Shown: one piece after another, positions 1 through 9,287 of the stretch | How positions within the stretch are numbered: position 1 is the first letter of the stretch | Layout: the number at the start of each line of letters is the position of its first letter | From: Halosimplex carlsbadense 2-9-1 | GTDB taxonomy: Archaea; Halobacteriota; Halobacteria; Halobacteriales; Haloarculaceae | Length of the DNA stretch: 58,965 nucleotides | Direction of reading: 5' to 3' | Assembly (NCBI RefSeq): GCF_000337455.1 | Contig: NZ_AOIU01000011.1 | Span: forward strand, 1,433 to 60,397 | The notes under the pieces: model-generated | What the model was told of the DNA's origin: nothing | Databases searched by the model: none | Seen by the model: only the letters and a program-made list of their open reading frames with translations | Made by a program: the position numbers and the translations under genes

Positions 1-1983
1 GATTCGGACAACGACGGCGTCGTCGACAGCATCGAGAACGGGACGATCCCGCTGGGCAACGGCCTCACGACGACGACCGACCCGAACGACCCCGATACGG
101 ACGGTGACGGCCTCAGCGACGGCGAGGAATTGCGGTTGACCCAGAAGAACGACGCCGGCTACAAGATCAAAAGCGACCCGAACGACCCCGACACGGACGG
201 CGACGGGCTGACGGACTACCAGGAGGTCGTCGTCTTCGACGGGCTGAATCCGATCGACGCCGACACGGACAACGACGGCCTCGACGACGGCGAAGACCCG
301 CAGCCGTTGGTCCCCCAGAGCGAGGCGTCGTCGGCCGGTGACGTCGACTTCGTCGACGCCTCGGGCGAGGTGGCGGGCAACGCGATCAAGGGCGCGGTGC
401 TCGGTGACGCCGGGGTAAAATACGAAGTCGACGGCTCGAAGACGCTGGAGTACTACGGCGGCTGGCTGACGGCGAGCATCGCGCCGACCGTCGACGTGGC
501 AGCCGACACGCGCGACTGTCTCGTCCTGAACAGCGATATCGGTACGAACGTCCTCGACTGCGGCGGCGCGGTCATCAGCGCCGGCGGGAGTATTGGGACC
601 GTCGTCGGGACGTTGACCGCGCCGACTGGGCTCGGCGCCGCGCTCGGCGCGGGCAGCTTCGCGGTCGACACGGCCGAGGACATCACCGACGTTGCGACGA
701 TCACCGCACGGTTCGTCGAGTACGCGCCGGAGACGGCGACCAGTGTCGGACGCGTGCTCGACCAGAAGATCGGTAGCAGATTCAGCGCCGCCTTCCCGCG
801 AATTTCCAGCAAATTATCGCCTGGCATCGCCGACGACGTTCGACGGGGCGCCCAACGCGGCAAACTGGTCAGAGCAGGTCTCGATGGGGACACCGCCAGG
901 GCGCTCGAAGACGTCTTGCCGCGGGTCGACGCGACGGCCGACGAGGTCGCCCAGCTGACTACACGGATCGACAGCTTCGACGGACTCGCTAGTTCTGAGC
1001 AGCGGCTGGTCGTACAGAAGTTAGCGGACCGAGGGGATGCCGCACAGCTCACTGATGCCTACGACGGTCAGACGCTCGCCCGGATCACCGGTACTGACGG
1101 CGTGACGGGCAGTGCAGCGATCGACAAGGCGAGCAGTGCTATCACGAACGGCCGGGCGGATGAAATCTCGCGGTTGGCCGACGAACTCGACCCGGTCGCG
1201 TTCGGCGGTGTCCTCCGGGTCGATCGCATCACAGAAGCACGCCGACTCGTCGATGGGACGCCAAGCGGCGCAGGGGCGGAAACGCTCCGCGGGCTGAGTG
1301 GTGTCGGCGAAGATGCCCTGCAACGATTCCTGTCGCTAGAGGATGAGCTCGCAGCTGCCAACGATCTCGATACAATCGGGAAAAGTTCCACTGAACTTGC
1401 TGATGACATTCGTGTTTCACTTGCTCGGTCAGCAGAAGACCCATCCAGCAAGATCGAGCTCCAAGCCACTACAATCGACCAATTCACAACTGCTCTCAAG
1501 AGCGTGTCACAAGCCGATATCGATGGAGTTGCGAAACAAGTAGACGCCGATATCGCCAAACGGGCGGACGGCGTCGCCCCGGACAATGCGTACCTCACTC
1601 GAAACAACGCGTATAGCAACATCAAGGGAGCCATCTACGAGGTTTCGTTGGCCGACGAGCTGGGAACCACGGAAGTCCGAGCGATCGGCGATAGCCCTTC
1701 GGGAACGCAGTTCGAAGCCGATATCGTATTAGTAGATGACACCGCGATCGAAGCGAAGTCAGCAGGTATCACTGACATCGAAAAGCAGCTGAATAACCTG
1801 AAAGAGTATCAGAAGGCGGCCGGGACCCCAGACGGCGATACCGTGTTGATTGCCAACGATCCTAGCCAGGTTCCAGTTAGTGCAGGTGATGGTCGCGTGG
1901 CTCTGAACGAAATCGACGACCTTCCGAATACGGACGGCGCTTTCGTCGAGGTTCGTACTATCGCTTCCGAACTACCGAACTGA
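1..1983 (+). CDS. Large calcium-repeat surface/secreted protein with putative nuclease toxin tip (5' partial)
   Basis: The reading frame is open from base 1, so the start lies upstream of the window. The first ~105 codons hold repeated DxDxDG motifs ([42 protein letters not shown]), typical of thrombospondin type 3-like calcium-binding repeats on exported proteins. A Gly/Ala-rich hydrophobic segment follows at about bases 550-680, then an acidic helical stretch. The last ~170 codons contain a Glu (base 1639), an Asp (base 1720) and ExK (EAK, 1750-1758), the spacing of a PD-(D/E)xK nuclease. From about base 1340 the codons become more A+T-rich than the upstream part, as when a toxin tip has been swapped. 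Layout and a small downstream gene suggest a polymorphic toxin; the nuclease call is inference from motif only. Confidence 0.7.
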   Translation, partial: DSDNDGVVDSIENGTIPLGNGLTTTTDPNDPDTDGDGLSDGEELRLTQKNDAGYKIKSDPNDPDTDGDGLTDYQEVVVFDGLNPIDADTDNDGLDDGEDPQPLVPQSEASSAGDVDFVDASGEVAGNAIKGAVLGDAGVKYEVDGSKTLEYYGGWLTASIAPTVDVAADTRDCLVLNSDIGTNVLDCGGAVISAGGSIGTVVGTLTAPTGLGAALGAGSFAVDTAEDITDVATITARFVEYAPETATSVGRVLDQKIGSRFSAAFPRISSKLSPGIADDVRRGAQRGKLVRAGLDGDTARALEDVLPRVDATADEVAQLTTRIDSFDGLASSEQRLVVQKLADRGDAAQLTDAYDGQTLARITGTDGVTGSAAIDKASSAITNGRADEISRLADELDPVAFGGVLRVDRITEARRLVDGTPSGAGAETLRGLSGVGEDALQRFLSLEDELAAANDLDTIGKSSTELADDIRVSLARSAEDPSSKIELQATTIDQFTTALKSVSQADIDGVAKQVDADIAKRADGVAPDNAYLTRNNAYSNIKGAIYEVSLADELGTTEVRAIGDSPSGTQFEADIVLVDDTAIEAKSAGITDIEKQLNNLKEYQKAAGTPDGDTVLIANDPSQVPVSAGDGRVALNEIDDLPNTDGAFVEVRTIASELPN

Positions 1984-2041
1984 ACCAGCCAAGGCACTAC
2001 CAAAGACTACTCTTTTGAAGACAGCTAAACAACTGTCAAAC

Positions 2042-2731
2042 ATGGACGAGTTCTTGTATGCGTATTATGTCCTCGACGAGGAACCATCTGCCGCGTTGGC
2101 GAGTGACATGCTCGAATTCGTTAGCGGACACGCGGAGACTACGATTGAAGCGGGAACTGCTGATGAAGTGGATCCAGCTGAACTGCTCGACAATTCGATA
2201 ACGTTCGACCTCGGAGGGGTTGAATATCATCTCTCCCTCGATTCGGCTACGCTTCCACAATTCGACGGCGTCCCGGCAATGGAAATCCAGGTCTACGGAA
2301 CCCATTTTCAAGAACGATATGCTGGATCACCCGACGCCCGCGAACATACCGAACGCCTGATCAACTTGCTCCGAGACACCTATCTCTCGTTGCGTGACCA
2401 TGGACACGAGATCCGATGCGTCCATGCGTTCGGTCCGAGCGATGTTGCTTCTCTGCTCGATGGGCGAGTCACTGTTCCAGACGCGCAGGTCAGCGGCAAC
2501 GCGTTCGACGCGGTTTACTGGCTCCACATTCTTCCGCCCTATCTTGTCGAGATAGTCGGCGCCGACCGTCTTCACGAGGCCCCGGCGTGGCTGGTCGAGA
2601 AACTCGCAGACGGGAGCGTCATGCTGGTGGTCGACGACCGACCTGACAGGGGTGGAGCCGAGGGAACCGATCTGTTCTCCGACGTGGTGGCCCATCTCGG
2701 GATCGACGACGAGGCGTATATGCCAGACTAA
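2042..2731 (+). CDS. Hypothetical acidic protein, candidate immunity partner of the upstream toxin
   Basis: A 229-aa acidic soluble protein with no signal peptide or membrane segment. I do not recognise its family. It starts 58 nt after the putative toxin stop, on the same strand, with the same relaxed A+T-richer codon use as the toxin tip. The ATG at 2042 is preferred over an in-frame TTG at 2015. Polymorphic toxin genes are normally followed by a small cognate immunity gene, and position and size fit that role. A functional immunity role is inference only. Confidence 0.6.
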   Translation: MDEFLYAYYVLDEEPSAALASDMLEFVSGHAETTIEAGTADEVDPAELLDNSITFDLGGVEYHLSLDSATLPQFDGVPAMEIQVYGTHFQERYAGSPDAREHTERLINLLRDTYLSLRDHGHEIRCVHAFGPSDVASLLDGRVTVPDAQVSGNAFDAVYWLHILPPYLVEIVGADRLHEAPAWLVEKLADGSVMLVVDDRPDRGGAEGTDLFSDVVAHLGIDDEAYMPD

Positions 2732-3224
2732 TCGGACCCCCGATTCGGCCCACTGACTACAGTTCCCATCGATTGCATCTCCGACCTGAAGGGATTCACG
2801 CAGCGGTCGCGCAGACCCTTTCCGCTCGCTCCGGTCGTGGCGCTACGGGAAAGGGCGAACCGCGGCATGGGTCGAGCGGGCAGCACTGTGTGGGGTCACC
2901 GCGTTATGTCGTCGCTTGCTTCATAAATATCATTTGGGCGACTATATTAAACGTGGTCTGGGTATAGGACACACAGTCATAGTATATGACAGGCTACGCA
3001 GTCGAGTGGTTGTATCGACGCCGAATCAGCCCTTCCGCTCAGTGCTCGGTTCCAGGGTACACACGTTCGAATTCTCGACACGCCACGAAACCTGGATGTC
3101 GCTGGTTCAGACAGTGGGGTAGTCGCTCGTGCGGCGACCGATCGAGTCTGGATCGGTTCGCCTCGCCGGGGCAGGTTCCGGAAACCGTAGTTCTATACCG
3201 GCCGCTCTGCCTCTTTCGGATATC
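2732..3224. other. Intergenic region without a supported gene
   Basis: No frame here has convincing haloarchaeal coding character. A short G+C-rich part at 2810-2860 can form a CCCTTTCC/GGAAAGGG hairpin. An A+T-rich stretch around 2920-2990 breaks the local composition. This may be decayed DNA between an acquired toxin module and the esterase gene. Confidence 0.5.
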
Positions 3225-4211
3225 ATGACGGACGACGTCACCGTCCACGAAGGAATCACGTACGCCGAGCGTGAGACCGGCGAGCTGAAACTCGACCTCT
3301 ACCTGCCACACTCTGATGACCCACCGCTGGTCGTCTACGTCCACGGCGGCGGGTGGATCGCGGAGACACGCTCGAACATTCCCGATCCCGAGCAGTACGC
3401 CGCCGACTGGGACTGTGCGATCGCCAGCGTCAGCTACCGCCTCCAGGAGGCCCCCGATGGGGCGGCCGTCGAAGCAATGTACGACCCGGGCAACCCCACC
3501 CCACGGGGTCACTTCCCCGACCACTTCGTCGACGTGAAAGCCGCGATTCGATGGCTTCGCGCTCACGCTGACGAGTACGACTACGACGCCAGCCAGATCG
3601 CCGCGTGGGGCGCCTCCGCGGGTGGCCACCTCGCCCTCCTCGCGGCTGTCGTCGACGACGTCACCGACCTCGGAGACGCCTTCGCCGACGAGGTCGAACA
3701 GACCGTCGCGCCCGACGAATCCGGCGCCGTCCAGGCCGTCGTCAGCTGGTACGGCGCCGCCGACTTCACGCTCGTCGAGGACGACGTGGAGGGACTCATC
3801 CCGCTGCTGATGGGCGGCTCTCGCTCCGAACACCCCGAGCGGTATGCACAGGCCAGTCCCGTCACGCACGTCACGTCGGAAAGTCCACCGGTACTGTTGA
3901 TGCACGGCCGCGAGGACGAGGTGGTCGACGTGGCGCACAGCCACCGCTTTTTCGACGCTCTGGAGGCGGCTGGCGTGGACGGCGTCTTCTACGAGTTACA
4001 CGATCTGAACCACGTCTGGGTCGAAGACGTCGAGGACATCGAGTCCGAACGCGTGGCGATGGACCTGCTCGCGGCGGACCCGACCCACGCCCAGTCGGTC
4101 TCCGAGGCGACGCACGCGGAGGAGGGTGGGTCGCTTGCGCCGCTTCTGGCGGACCTCCCGCCCGCGGGTCCCGAGGCTATTCAGCAGTTTCTCGACCGGA
4201 CGATTCGGTGA
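3225..4211 (+). CDS. Alpha/beta-hydrolase fold esterase (BD-FAE/hormone-sensitive-lipase-like)
   Basis: This 328-aa protein has the alpha/beta-hydrolase hallmarks: an oxyanion-hole HGGGW at about residues 40-44, a nucleophile elbow GASAGGH with Ser131, a late acid segment HGREDEVVD and a terminal catalytic His in LNHVW. No signal peptide is visible, so a cytoplasmic carboxylesterase, acyl hydrolase or peptidase-like enzyme is likely; the substrate cannot be read from the sequence. The ATG at 3225 is chosen over an upstream GTG at 3129 because family similarity begins here. It is a single gene facing the convergent SIR2 gene and has normal host-like G+C-rich codons, unlike that neighbour. Confidence 0.85.
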   Translation: MTDDVTVHEGITYAERETGELKLDLYLPHSDDPPLVVYVHGGGWIAETRSNIPDPEQYAADWDCAIASVSYRLQEAPDGAAVEAMYDPGNPTPRGHFPDHFVDVKAAIRWLRAHADEYDYDASQIAAWGASAGGHLALLAAVVDDVTDLGDAFADEVEQTVAPDESGAVQAVVSWYGAADFTLVEDDVEGLIPLLMGGSRSEHPERYAQASPVTHVTSESPPVLLMHGREDEVVDVAHSHRFFDALEAAGVDGVFYELHDLNHVWVEDVEDIESERVAMDLLAADPTHAQSVSEATHAEEGGSLAPLLADLPPAGPEAIQQFLDRTIR

Positions 4212-4462
4212 ACCGACCTCGTACTCTTCAGGGAGTCGCCTCTTCGATATCGTACCGGTGTCAGGGTAGCTCGATGCTGGTCGCATTGACTCCAAGCGCG
4301 ACGCTTCGACAGCGGCATTCGGACTCGTCGGCACACACCTTCGAAATGAATGTATCAAACAGTTTTCAGCATCTTTCCCGGGTCTCTCCCGAATACGATG
4401 AGGCACTCAGGCGACGAGATAAATCTTAAACTCAGCAGTGGCTCAATTGTGAGATAATGGGG

Positions 4463-7348
4463 TTATATCACCACTCTCTCAATAAGATCATCTAGAATAT
4501 CCGTATTCACATCATCTCTCTCAATATATTTGTAAATGGATCTGTTGTCCTTTCTGGTTGGGCGATGAGATCCCTCCTCAAATAACTGGTCAACGTAGTC
4601 GGTGTATTTCCGGTCAAATTCAATGCCAGCGGCCTTGTTAAAGTTAATATCCTCAATATCATCGTGTTCTTCTCCACTCTGTGTTTTGACAACATAATAT
4701 CCGTTCCGAATAGCCACCTCTTGGATATCACTATTCATTCCGGAGGTTTTGGAGAAGAGGAGAAGGTGTGCATGCGTTGTTCCGATGTCTGTACCGTCGG
4801 TCTCATCTGATTCCTCCATATCTCGACTGGTTAACGCCAGGCCCTGACCGTCCTCTAGAACTTCAATATCGGAATTGACCGCTGAAAGAAATCCCTCTAG
4901 AGAATCCCCAAGTTTATGGCCGCAAACTTGACCCTCGTGGATAATTGCAGACTTCTCGCCGTCAATGATATCAGTGTAATCGCCCGTAGAGCGATCCATC
5001 ATTAGATAGCCCTCTCTGATTTTGACTTCGAACTTCTCGTCTGCCTTAGCGAGATAGTCCGTGATACAGTTCACAAGTCCATCAACCAGTTCCCCATCGT
5101 CGTCTTCTCCCGGGATAACTGCGAGGTATTCGTCCTCAACGGACTCTTTGACTGGTGTCTCGTCTTGAACTCCGTCAATAATATTGGTAATATGTGGCTT
5201 CACCCAAGTAATGGTATTCCCTTTCTCAATGAGGTCCTCAATCTTATCGCTCAACTCGTCGATATCCTGACGCAACTGATCCTTCTCATCCGACGACTCC
5301 TCACTTGATTGAAGTTGAGCCTCAGTACCTAAGAGCTGAAAGTACATCGCAAAGAGCTTCCAACTGAGCCGGCGTGAGAGATCGGCCGCAGTCTTGGCCT
5401 CATCAGTCATCGTCTCGAAATCCATGAGACGAAACGCAACTTCTGCGAGATTAAGATGTGGTGTCTCTTCTCCTTTGCTTTGCTCAATCGCTTGCTCGTG
5501 ACATTGACGTGCAGTATCGTATTGTTCTGCCGCTTTTGCGGATTCATCGAGAGTTTCATAGAGCTGTCCCTTTTCGAACGACACGACACCCTTTCCACTG
5601 TATGGCTCGTAGGCGCTAGAGTCGCGATCAATCGCCCATTTGAAATCTCGGAGTGCTTGTTCCCATTTCTTTTCGGCAGCCGCTCGCAGTCTCTTCTCTA
5701 GACGATCCGTCTTCTCAGAGAGTCTTTGTTGCTTTCGCTGGTTAAGAGTCTTCGCTAACGAAATCCTGGAGTCCTGTTGCTCGTTTGGCCCGCTCTTCGA
5801 TTCACTCTCTGAGTCTTCCTCAGCTGATTTGTCCCCTTGTTCACCACCATCTGGAACCGTCTGGTTAATCTCCGTCCGCAGTTCCGAATGGAGCTCTGCA
5901 AGTGTTCGAGCAATTCGTCGGCGGACTGTACCCCGTCCATTGTAGATCTCCGAATTGTCGAGGCCGTCGAGGTCAAGATCATTCAGATCGATCTCCTCTC
6001 CATCTATATCAAGCACTCCAAGCTCTCCTGTGGGCGTGGTCTCCTGACAAGGACCTCCTATAGCGGCCATGTAGAGGTCTTCAGCGAGAGCCCATTCATC
6101 AAAGATCTTTTTGTCGCGATTGGAATAGTATTCTGCAAGCGCGACATAGTTCATGGGGTCTTCTTTATCCGCTCTGATAGCCCGTTCATATCGTTCCTCG
6201 GCATATTCGTTCTTTTCCGCTTCATACCAGTAGTCTCCGGACAGTCTATATCGGAGTCCCTGAAGCGCTTGTTCATCGTCTTCCTTATCGACCTGGCCAT
6301 CGATTCGATCACTGGAATCAACCCGAAAACTCTCAACTTCTGCAATTACTTTGTTTGAGAGCTTTCGCATTCGATCTTCGATCTCCTTGGCTCGTGGGAA
6401 TAAGAATCCTTCATCGTAGCGAACCTTCCTATAAAAGTCGCCCATCAGATCTTGAAATCCACCTATTTCGACGAGATACGTATTTGGTTTCCGCAACAGC
6501 TTCTCGACATTTTGGTTGAGCTCGCTTGCGTCATATGCACACCAGATGATACCCGGTTCCGGGATAGCAAAATCATCCGAGGTCAAGACATCCATGATAG
6601 AGTCATCACGGCCTCCGTATCCGACGACGACAAGTCCGTATTCCTGCAAAGTCCGACGAAGCGCAATACGCATGTTTTTCTCCAGAGTACTCGTCTCAAA
6701 CGCCGTATTCTGTAGATTTGAATACAGATAGTCCCCATGGAGTTTGATAATCGCTGGGTCTGATTCGGTTAGTTTGAATTCTGGCCCGATGATGGCGTTG
6801 TGGTTGAGCATTCGAGGCCGTTCATGGAAGTATTCATAGAAGGCATCGTATAGCAAGTCGTCAAAATTGGGGGTGAGAACATGAGAAATGTAGGGCGGAT
6901 CTGCAGTCAGCATCCCGGCCATCATTATATGCCCAAACGTCGTATCTGAATCAGCGACATTCTCACTGATGTGCCGGCGCCGCTCCTCTCTCGTCGGATA
7001 ACACTCAGAAAACCAGAATCCGTATTCGTTCTGATTTTGCTTCATTTTTTCCTTCCGATAATCGTTGACCCATTCGTGGAAATCCGGGTCATCATCGTCG
7101 AACTCATCCTCGTAGTGCTTCCAGTCGGGCTCCTCGCATTCAATTTCAAGCCCGAGCATATCCTCGATATATAGCTTGTTTTGCCACCGCTCGATGAACT
7201 CCGAAGCCAGTGGAATGTCCGCACTCTTGGACGTCCCTGCACCGATGAGAAACGCGTACTTCCCACGGTTCCGTGTTACTGATCGTACTACCCTGTCCGA
7301 CTTTCGGCGGTCTACCGTCTCGATCGATTTCATGCTCATTGGTACCAT
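4463..7348 (-). CDS. SIR2-like domain protein with TPR-like repeats, probable antiviral defence NADase
   Basis: A 961-aa protein. The N-terminal third shows SIR2-fold NAD-binding motifs in order: FLIGAGTS with SADIPLASEF (about residues 33-51), LTPNFDDLL (158-166), KLHGDY (202-207) and VVVGYGGRDDS (240-250). The middle (about 365-680) is helical with TPR-like spacing (YWYEAEKNEYAEERYERAI) and highly charged linkers. The C-terminal ~250 residues are unrecognised. SIR2-like domains joined to helical repeats are known in bacterial and archaeal anti-phage systems that deplete NAD. The gene is strikingly A+T-rich against all neighbours, which indicates recent transfer. The ATG at 7348 is preferred because a TATA-like box lies 30 nt upstream; a TTG at 7402 is possible. 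No partner gene is adjacent. Confidence 0.8.
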   Translation of the reverse strand: MVPMSMKSIETVDRRKSDRVVRSVTRNRGKYAFLIGAGTSKSADIPLASEFIERWQNKLYIEDMLGLEIECEEPDWKHYEDEFDDDDPDFHEWVNDYRKEKMKQNQNEYGFWFSECYPTREERRRHISENVADSDTTFGHIMMAGMLTADPPYISHVLTPNFDDLLYDAFYEYFHERPRMLNHNAIIGPEFKLTESDPAIIKLHGDYLYSNLQNTAFETSTLEKNMRIALRRTLQEYGLVVVGYGGRDDSIMDVLTSDDFAIPEPGIIWCAYDASELNQNVEKLLRKPNTYLVEIGGFQDLMGDFYRKVRYDEGFLFPRAKEIEDRMRKLSNKVIAEVESFRVDSSDRIDGQVDKEDDEQALQGLRYRLSGDYWYEAEKNEYAEERYERAIRADKEDPMNYVALAEYYSNRDKKIFDEWALAEDLYMAAIGGPCQETTPTGELGVLDIDGEEIDLNDLDLDGLDNSEIYNGRGTVRRRIARTLAELHSELRTEINQTVPDGGEQGDKSAEEDSESESKSGPNEQQDSRISLAKTLNQRKQQRLSEKTDRLEKRLRAAAEKKWEQALRDFKWAIDRDSSAYEPYSGKGVVSFEKGQLYETLDESAKAAEQYDTARQCHEQAIEQSKGEETPHLNLAEVAFRLMDFETMTDEAKTAADLSRRLSWKLFAMYFQLLGTEAQLQSSEESSDEKDQLRQDIDELSDKIEDLIEKGNTITWVKPHITNIIDGVQDETPVKESVEDEYLAVIPGEDDDGELVDGLVNCITDYLAKADEKFEVKIREGYLMMDRSTGDYTDIIDGEKSAIIHEGQVCGHKLGDSLEGFLSAVNSDIEVLEDGQGLALTSRDMEESDETDGTDIGTTHAHLLLFSKTSGMNSDIQEVAIRNGYYVVKTQSGEEHDDIEDINFNKAAGIEFDRKYTDYVDQLFEEGSHRPTRKDNRSIYKYIERDDVNTDILDDLIERVVI

Positions 7349-7375
7349 CCCACGACCGCACCGCTTTGGGAACCG

Positions 7376-7383
7376 CGAATAAG
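7376..7383 (-). promoter_or_regulatory. TATA-like box of the SIR2-like gene
   Basis: On the minus strand CTTATTCG lies about 30 nt upstream of the ATG at 7348. This is the spacing of a haloarchaeal leaderless promoter and it helps fix the start codon. Confidence 0.45.
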
Positions 7384-7856
7384 ACTCTTCCGAAGAGTTC
7401 AATAAAGAACAAATGACTGGGACAATGGATAGTTACCAAATCATAGCTTAGATAACTAGTACGGCAATCATAACTTCCAGAAGCGGATGACTGTAGGTGA
7501 TAGTTACAGTGTATTCTCCCTCACACGGTCAAAGGTAGCGTATCCTGTGATCACGTTCGATACCATCGGAGCACACACTAAACAAGCTGGAAGTGATATT
7601 GAATCGGAACGATATCCCAGAACTCAGGTTGCGTAGACACATCCCTGACATGCTCTAGAGGAGTTCTGCCACAGGCAAATGGCTGGCACCGCAGAGGACG
7701 CGATTGCCGCGGCAGCAAACCTGGGCGATAATTCGTGAGCCGTCAGTGTCAGTTTGGGTCGAGACAGATTGAGGTGGATCAGAGCAGTCGACAACTGCAG
7801 GAGGACCAACCGTCGGAGGAACAGATGTATACGAACGGCTACCGTCCCTGCCTCCA
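7384..7856. other. Divergent intergenic region between the SIR2-like gene and taw1
   Basis: About 470 bases with mixed composition, A+T-rich from 7384 to about 7620 and then G+C-richer. Small open frames exist but none shows haloarchaeal codon bias or a recognisable product. The A+T-rich part continues the composition of the SIR2 gene, so the right border of the acquired segment may lie near 7620-7700. No clear att-type direct repeat was found. Confidence 0.4.
7824..7833 (+). promoter_or_regulatory. TATA-like box upstream of taw1
   Basis: GATGTATACG lies 24-33 nt before the ATG at 7857, matching leaderless haloarchaeal promoter geometry. Confidence 0.4.
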
Positions 7857-8840
7857 ATGAGCGAATCGGACGGTCCCAAGCAGGTGTCGGACCCGGAGTA
7901 CCACAGCGAGAACCACACGGCCGCCCAGACCTGTGGGTGGACGGCCAACTCGCTGCGCGGCGAGGGGAAGTGCTACAAGTACGCCTTCTACGGGATCGAA
8001 TCGCATCGCTGCATCCAGATGACGCCGGTCGTCAAATGCAACGAGCGCTGTGTGTTCTGCTGGCGGGATCACGCCGGTCACGCCTACGAACTCGGCGACG
8101 TCGAGTGGGACGACCCCAGCGCCGTCGCCGACGCCTCGCTGGAACTCCAGAAGAAGCTGCTGTCGGGCTTCGGTGGCAACGACCAGGTCCCCCGTGAGCG
8201 CTTCGAGGAGGCCATGGAACCCCGGCACGTCGCCATCTCGCTGGACGGCGAGCCCTCGCTCTATCCGTACCTGCCGGAACTCATCGAGGAGTTCCGCGAG
8301 CGCGACATCACCACCTTCCTCGTCTCGAACGGGACGAAACCCGAAGTCCTCGCCGAATGCGACCCGACCCAGCTGTACGTCAGCGTCGACGCGCCCGACC
8401 GCTGGACCTTCGATAACACTGTCAAAGCGGTCGAGGACGACGCCTGGGAGCGGCTGATCGACACGCTGGACGTGCTCGCCGCAAAAGACGAGACCCGCAC
8501 CGTCCTGCGCACCACGCTGGTGAACGGGCGGAACATGCACCACCCTGAGTGGTACGCCTCGATGTTCCAGCGGGCCGACCCCGACTTCGTCGAGCTGAAG
8601 GCGTACATGCACGTCGGCCACTCGCGGGGCCGCCTCGACCGCGATGCCATGCCCGACCACGAGGACGTGCGCGCGTTCACCGAGGACGTGATGGAACACA
8701 TGCCCGAGCACGACCACCTCAACGACGTGCCCGTCTCGCACGTCACCCTGCTGTCGAAGACCGAGGACACCTGGGTCCCCAAGCTGCAGAAGGACAGCGA
8801 GTTCTGGGAGCGCGACCCCTACGCCGAAGTCGGCGACTGA
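7857..8840 (+). CDS. taw1: S-adenosylmethionine-dependent 4-demethylwyosine synthase (TYW1/Taw1)
   Basis: This 327-aa radical SAM enzyme carries the canonical CX3CX2C cluster motif (KCNERCVFCW, about residues 61-70) and an upstream Cys in the HRCIQMTP segment, as in TYW1/Taw1 proteins with a second cluster. Archaeal Taw1 condenses N1-methylguanosine-37 of tRNA-Phe with pyruvate to give 4-demethylwyosine, the first tricyclic step of wyosine synthesis in the cytoplasm. Other family features include the substrate-side segments AISLDGEPSLYP and LVSNGTKPE. Length and the ATG start fit archaeal members. It stands alone on this strand, with a TATA-like box directly upstream. Confidence 0.93.
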   Translation: MSESDGPKQVSDPEYHSENHTAAQTCGWTANSLRGEGKCYKYAFYGIESHRCIQMTPVVKCNERCVFCWRDHAGHAYELGDVEWDDPSAVADASLELQKKLLSGFGGNDQVPRERFEEAMEPRHVAISLDGEPSLYPYLPELIEEFRERDITTFLVSNGTKPEVLAECDPTQLYVSVDAPDRWTFDNTVKAVEDDAWERLIDTLDVLAAKDETRTVLRTTLVNGRNMHHPEWYASMFQRADPDFVELKAYMHVGHSRGRLDRDAMPDHEDVRAFTEDVMEHMPEHDHLNDVPVSHVTLLSKTEDTWVPKLQKDSEFWERDPYAEVGD

Positions 8841-8990
8841 CCGAGCCCGAACGGCCGTGACGCTCGACCGAACGCGAGTTCGCCATCGTTCGACGGCCGT
8901 TACGGTCGGCCGGGCCGGATTATCAATCTTCGTATTTCGGCAGATATCTTGATACAGGATACCGGGAGAGTGGTTGCCACGGAGACCGAA

Positions 8991-9287
8991 ATGGCAAGTA
9001 TACTATCGACGCTCGACCCGATGACGGTCGCGGTGGCCGCGGTCGCGATCGTCGGGATCGTCCCGGTCGCGATCCAGTACCGCGAGCGGTCGCGGTGGTT
9101 CGCGGTCGGCTACGGAATGTTAGTGGTCGCGGCACTGGCGACCAACCTGGAGGATCTCTTCCTGGGCGGCCTGCTGAATGCGACCGAACACGCCGTCGGG
9201 CTGATGGGCGCCGGGATCGCTTTCCTGGTCGCCGCGTACGTCCATCGCAAGCGGGAGATCGAACCGGGAGTGGTCGACGATGGTTGA
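8991..9287 (+). CDS. Small three-helix membrane protein, likely partner of the adjacent transducer
   Basis: A 98-aa protein with three hydrophobic segments ([53 protein letters not shown]) separated by short charged loops. The ATG at 8991 is preferred over a TTG at 8949. Its stop overlaps the ATG of the downstream methyl-accepting transducer by 8 nt, so the two are probably co-translated. Topology and length resemble the membrane module at the N-terminus of that transducer. It is otherwise unrecognised. A standalone membrane sensor subunit feeding the transducer is the simplest inference. Confidence 0.65.
   Translation: MASILSTLDPMTVAVAAVAIVGIVPVAIQYRERSRWFAVGYGMLVVAALATNLEDLFLGGLLNATEHAVGLMGAGIAFLVAAYVHRKREIEPGVVDDG

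Noticed and set aside
2773..2967. Short open frames in the spacer after the putative immunity gene
   Set aside because: They lack codon bias, a start context and family similarity.
2732..3224. IS200/IS605-like end or tRNA attachment site
   Set aside because: Only vague resemblance to element ends was seen, with no transposase, tRNA or matching direct repeats.
7624..7857. Possible small gene upstream of taw1 on either strand
   Set aside because: No consistent codon bias, and the plus-strand ATG near 7680 gives only 19 residues.
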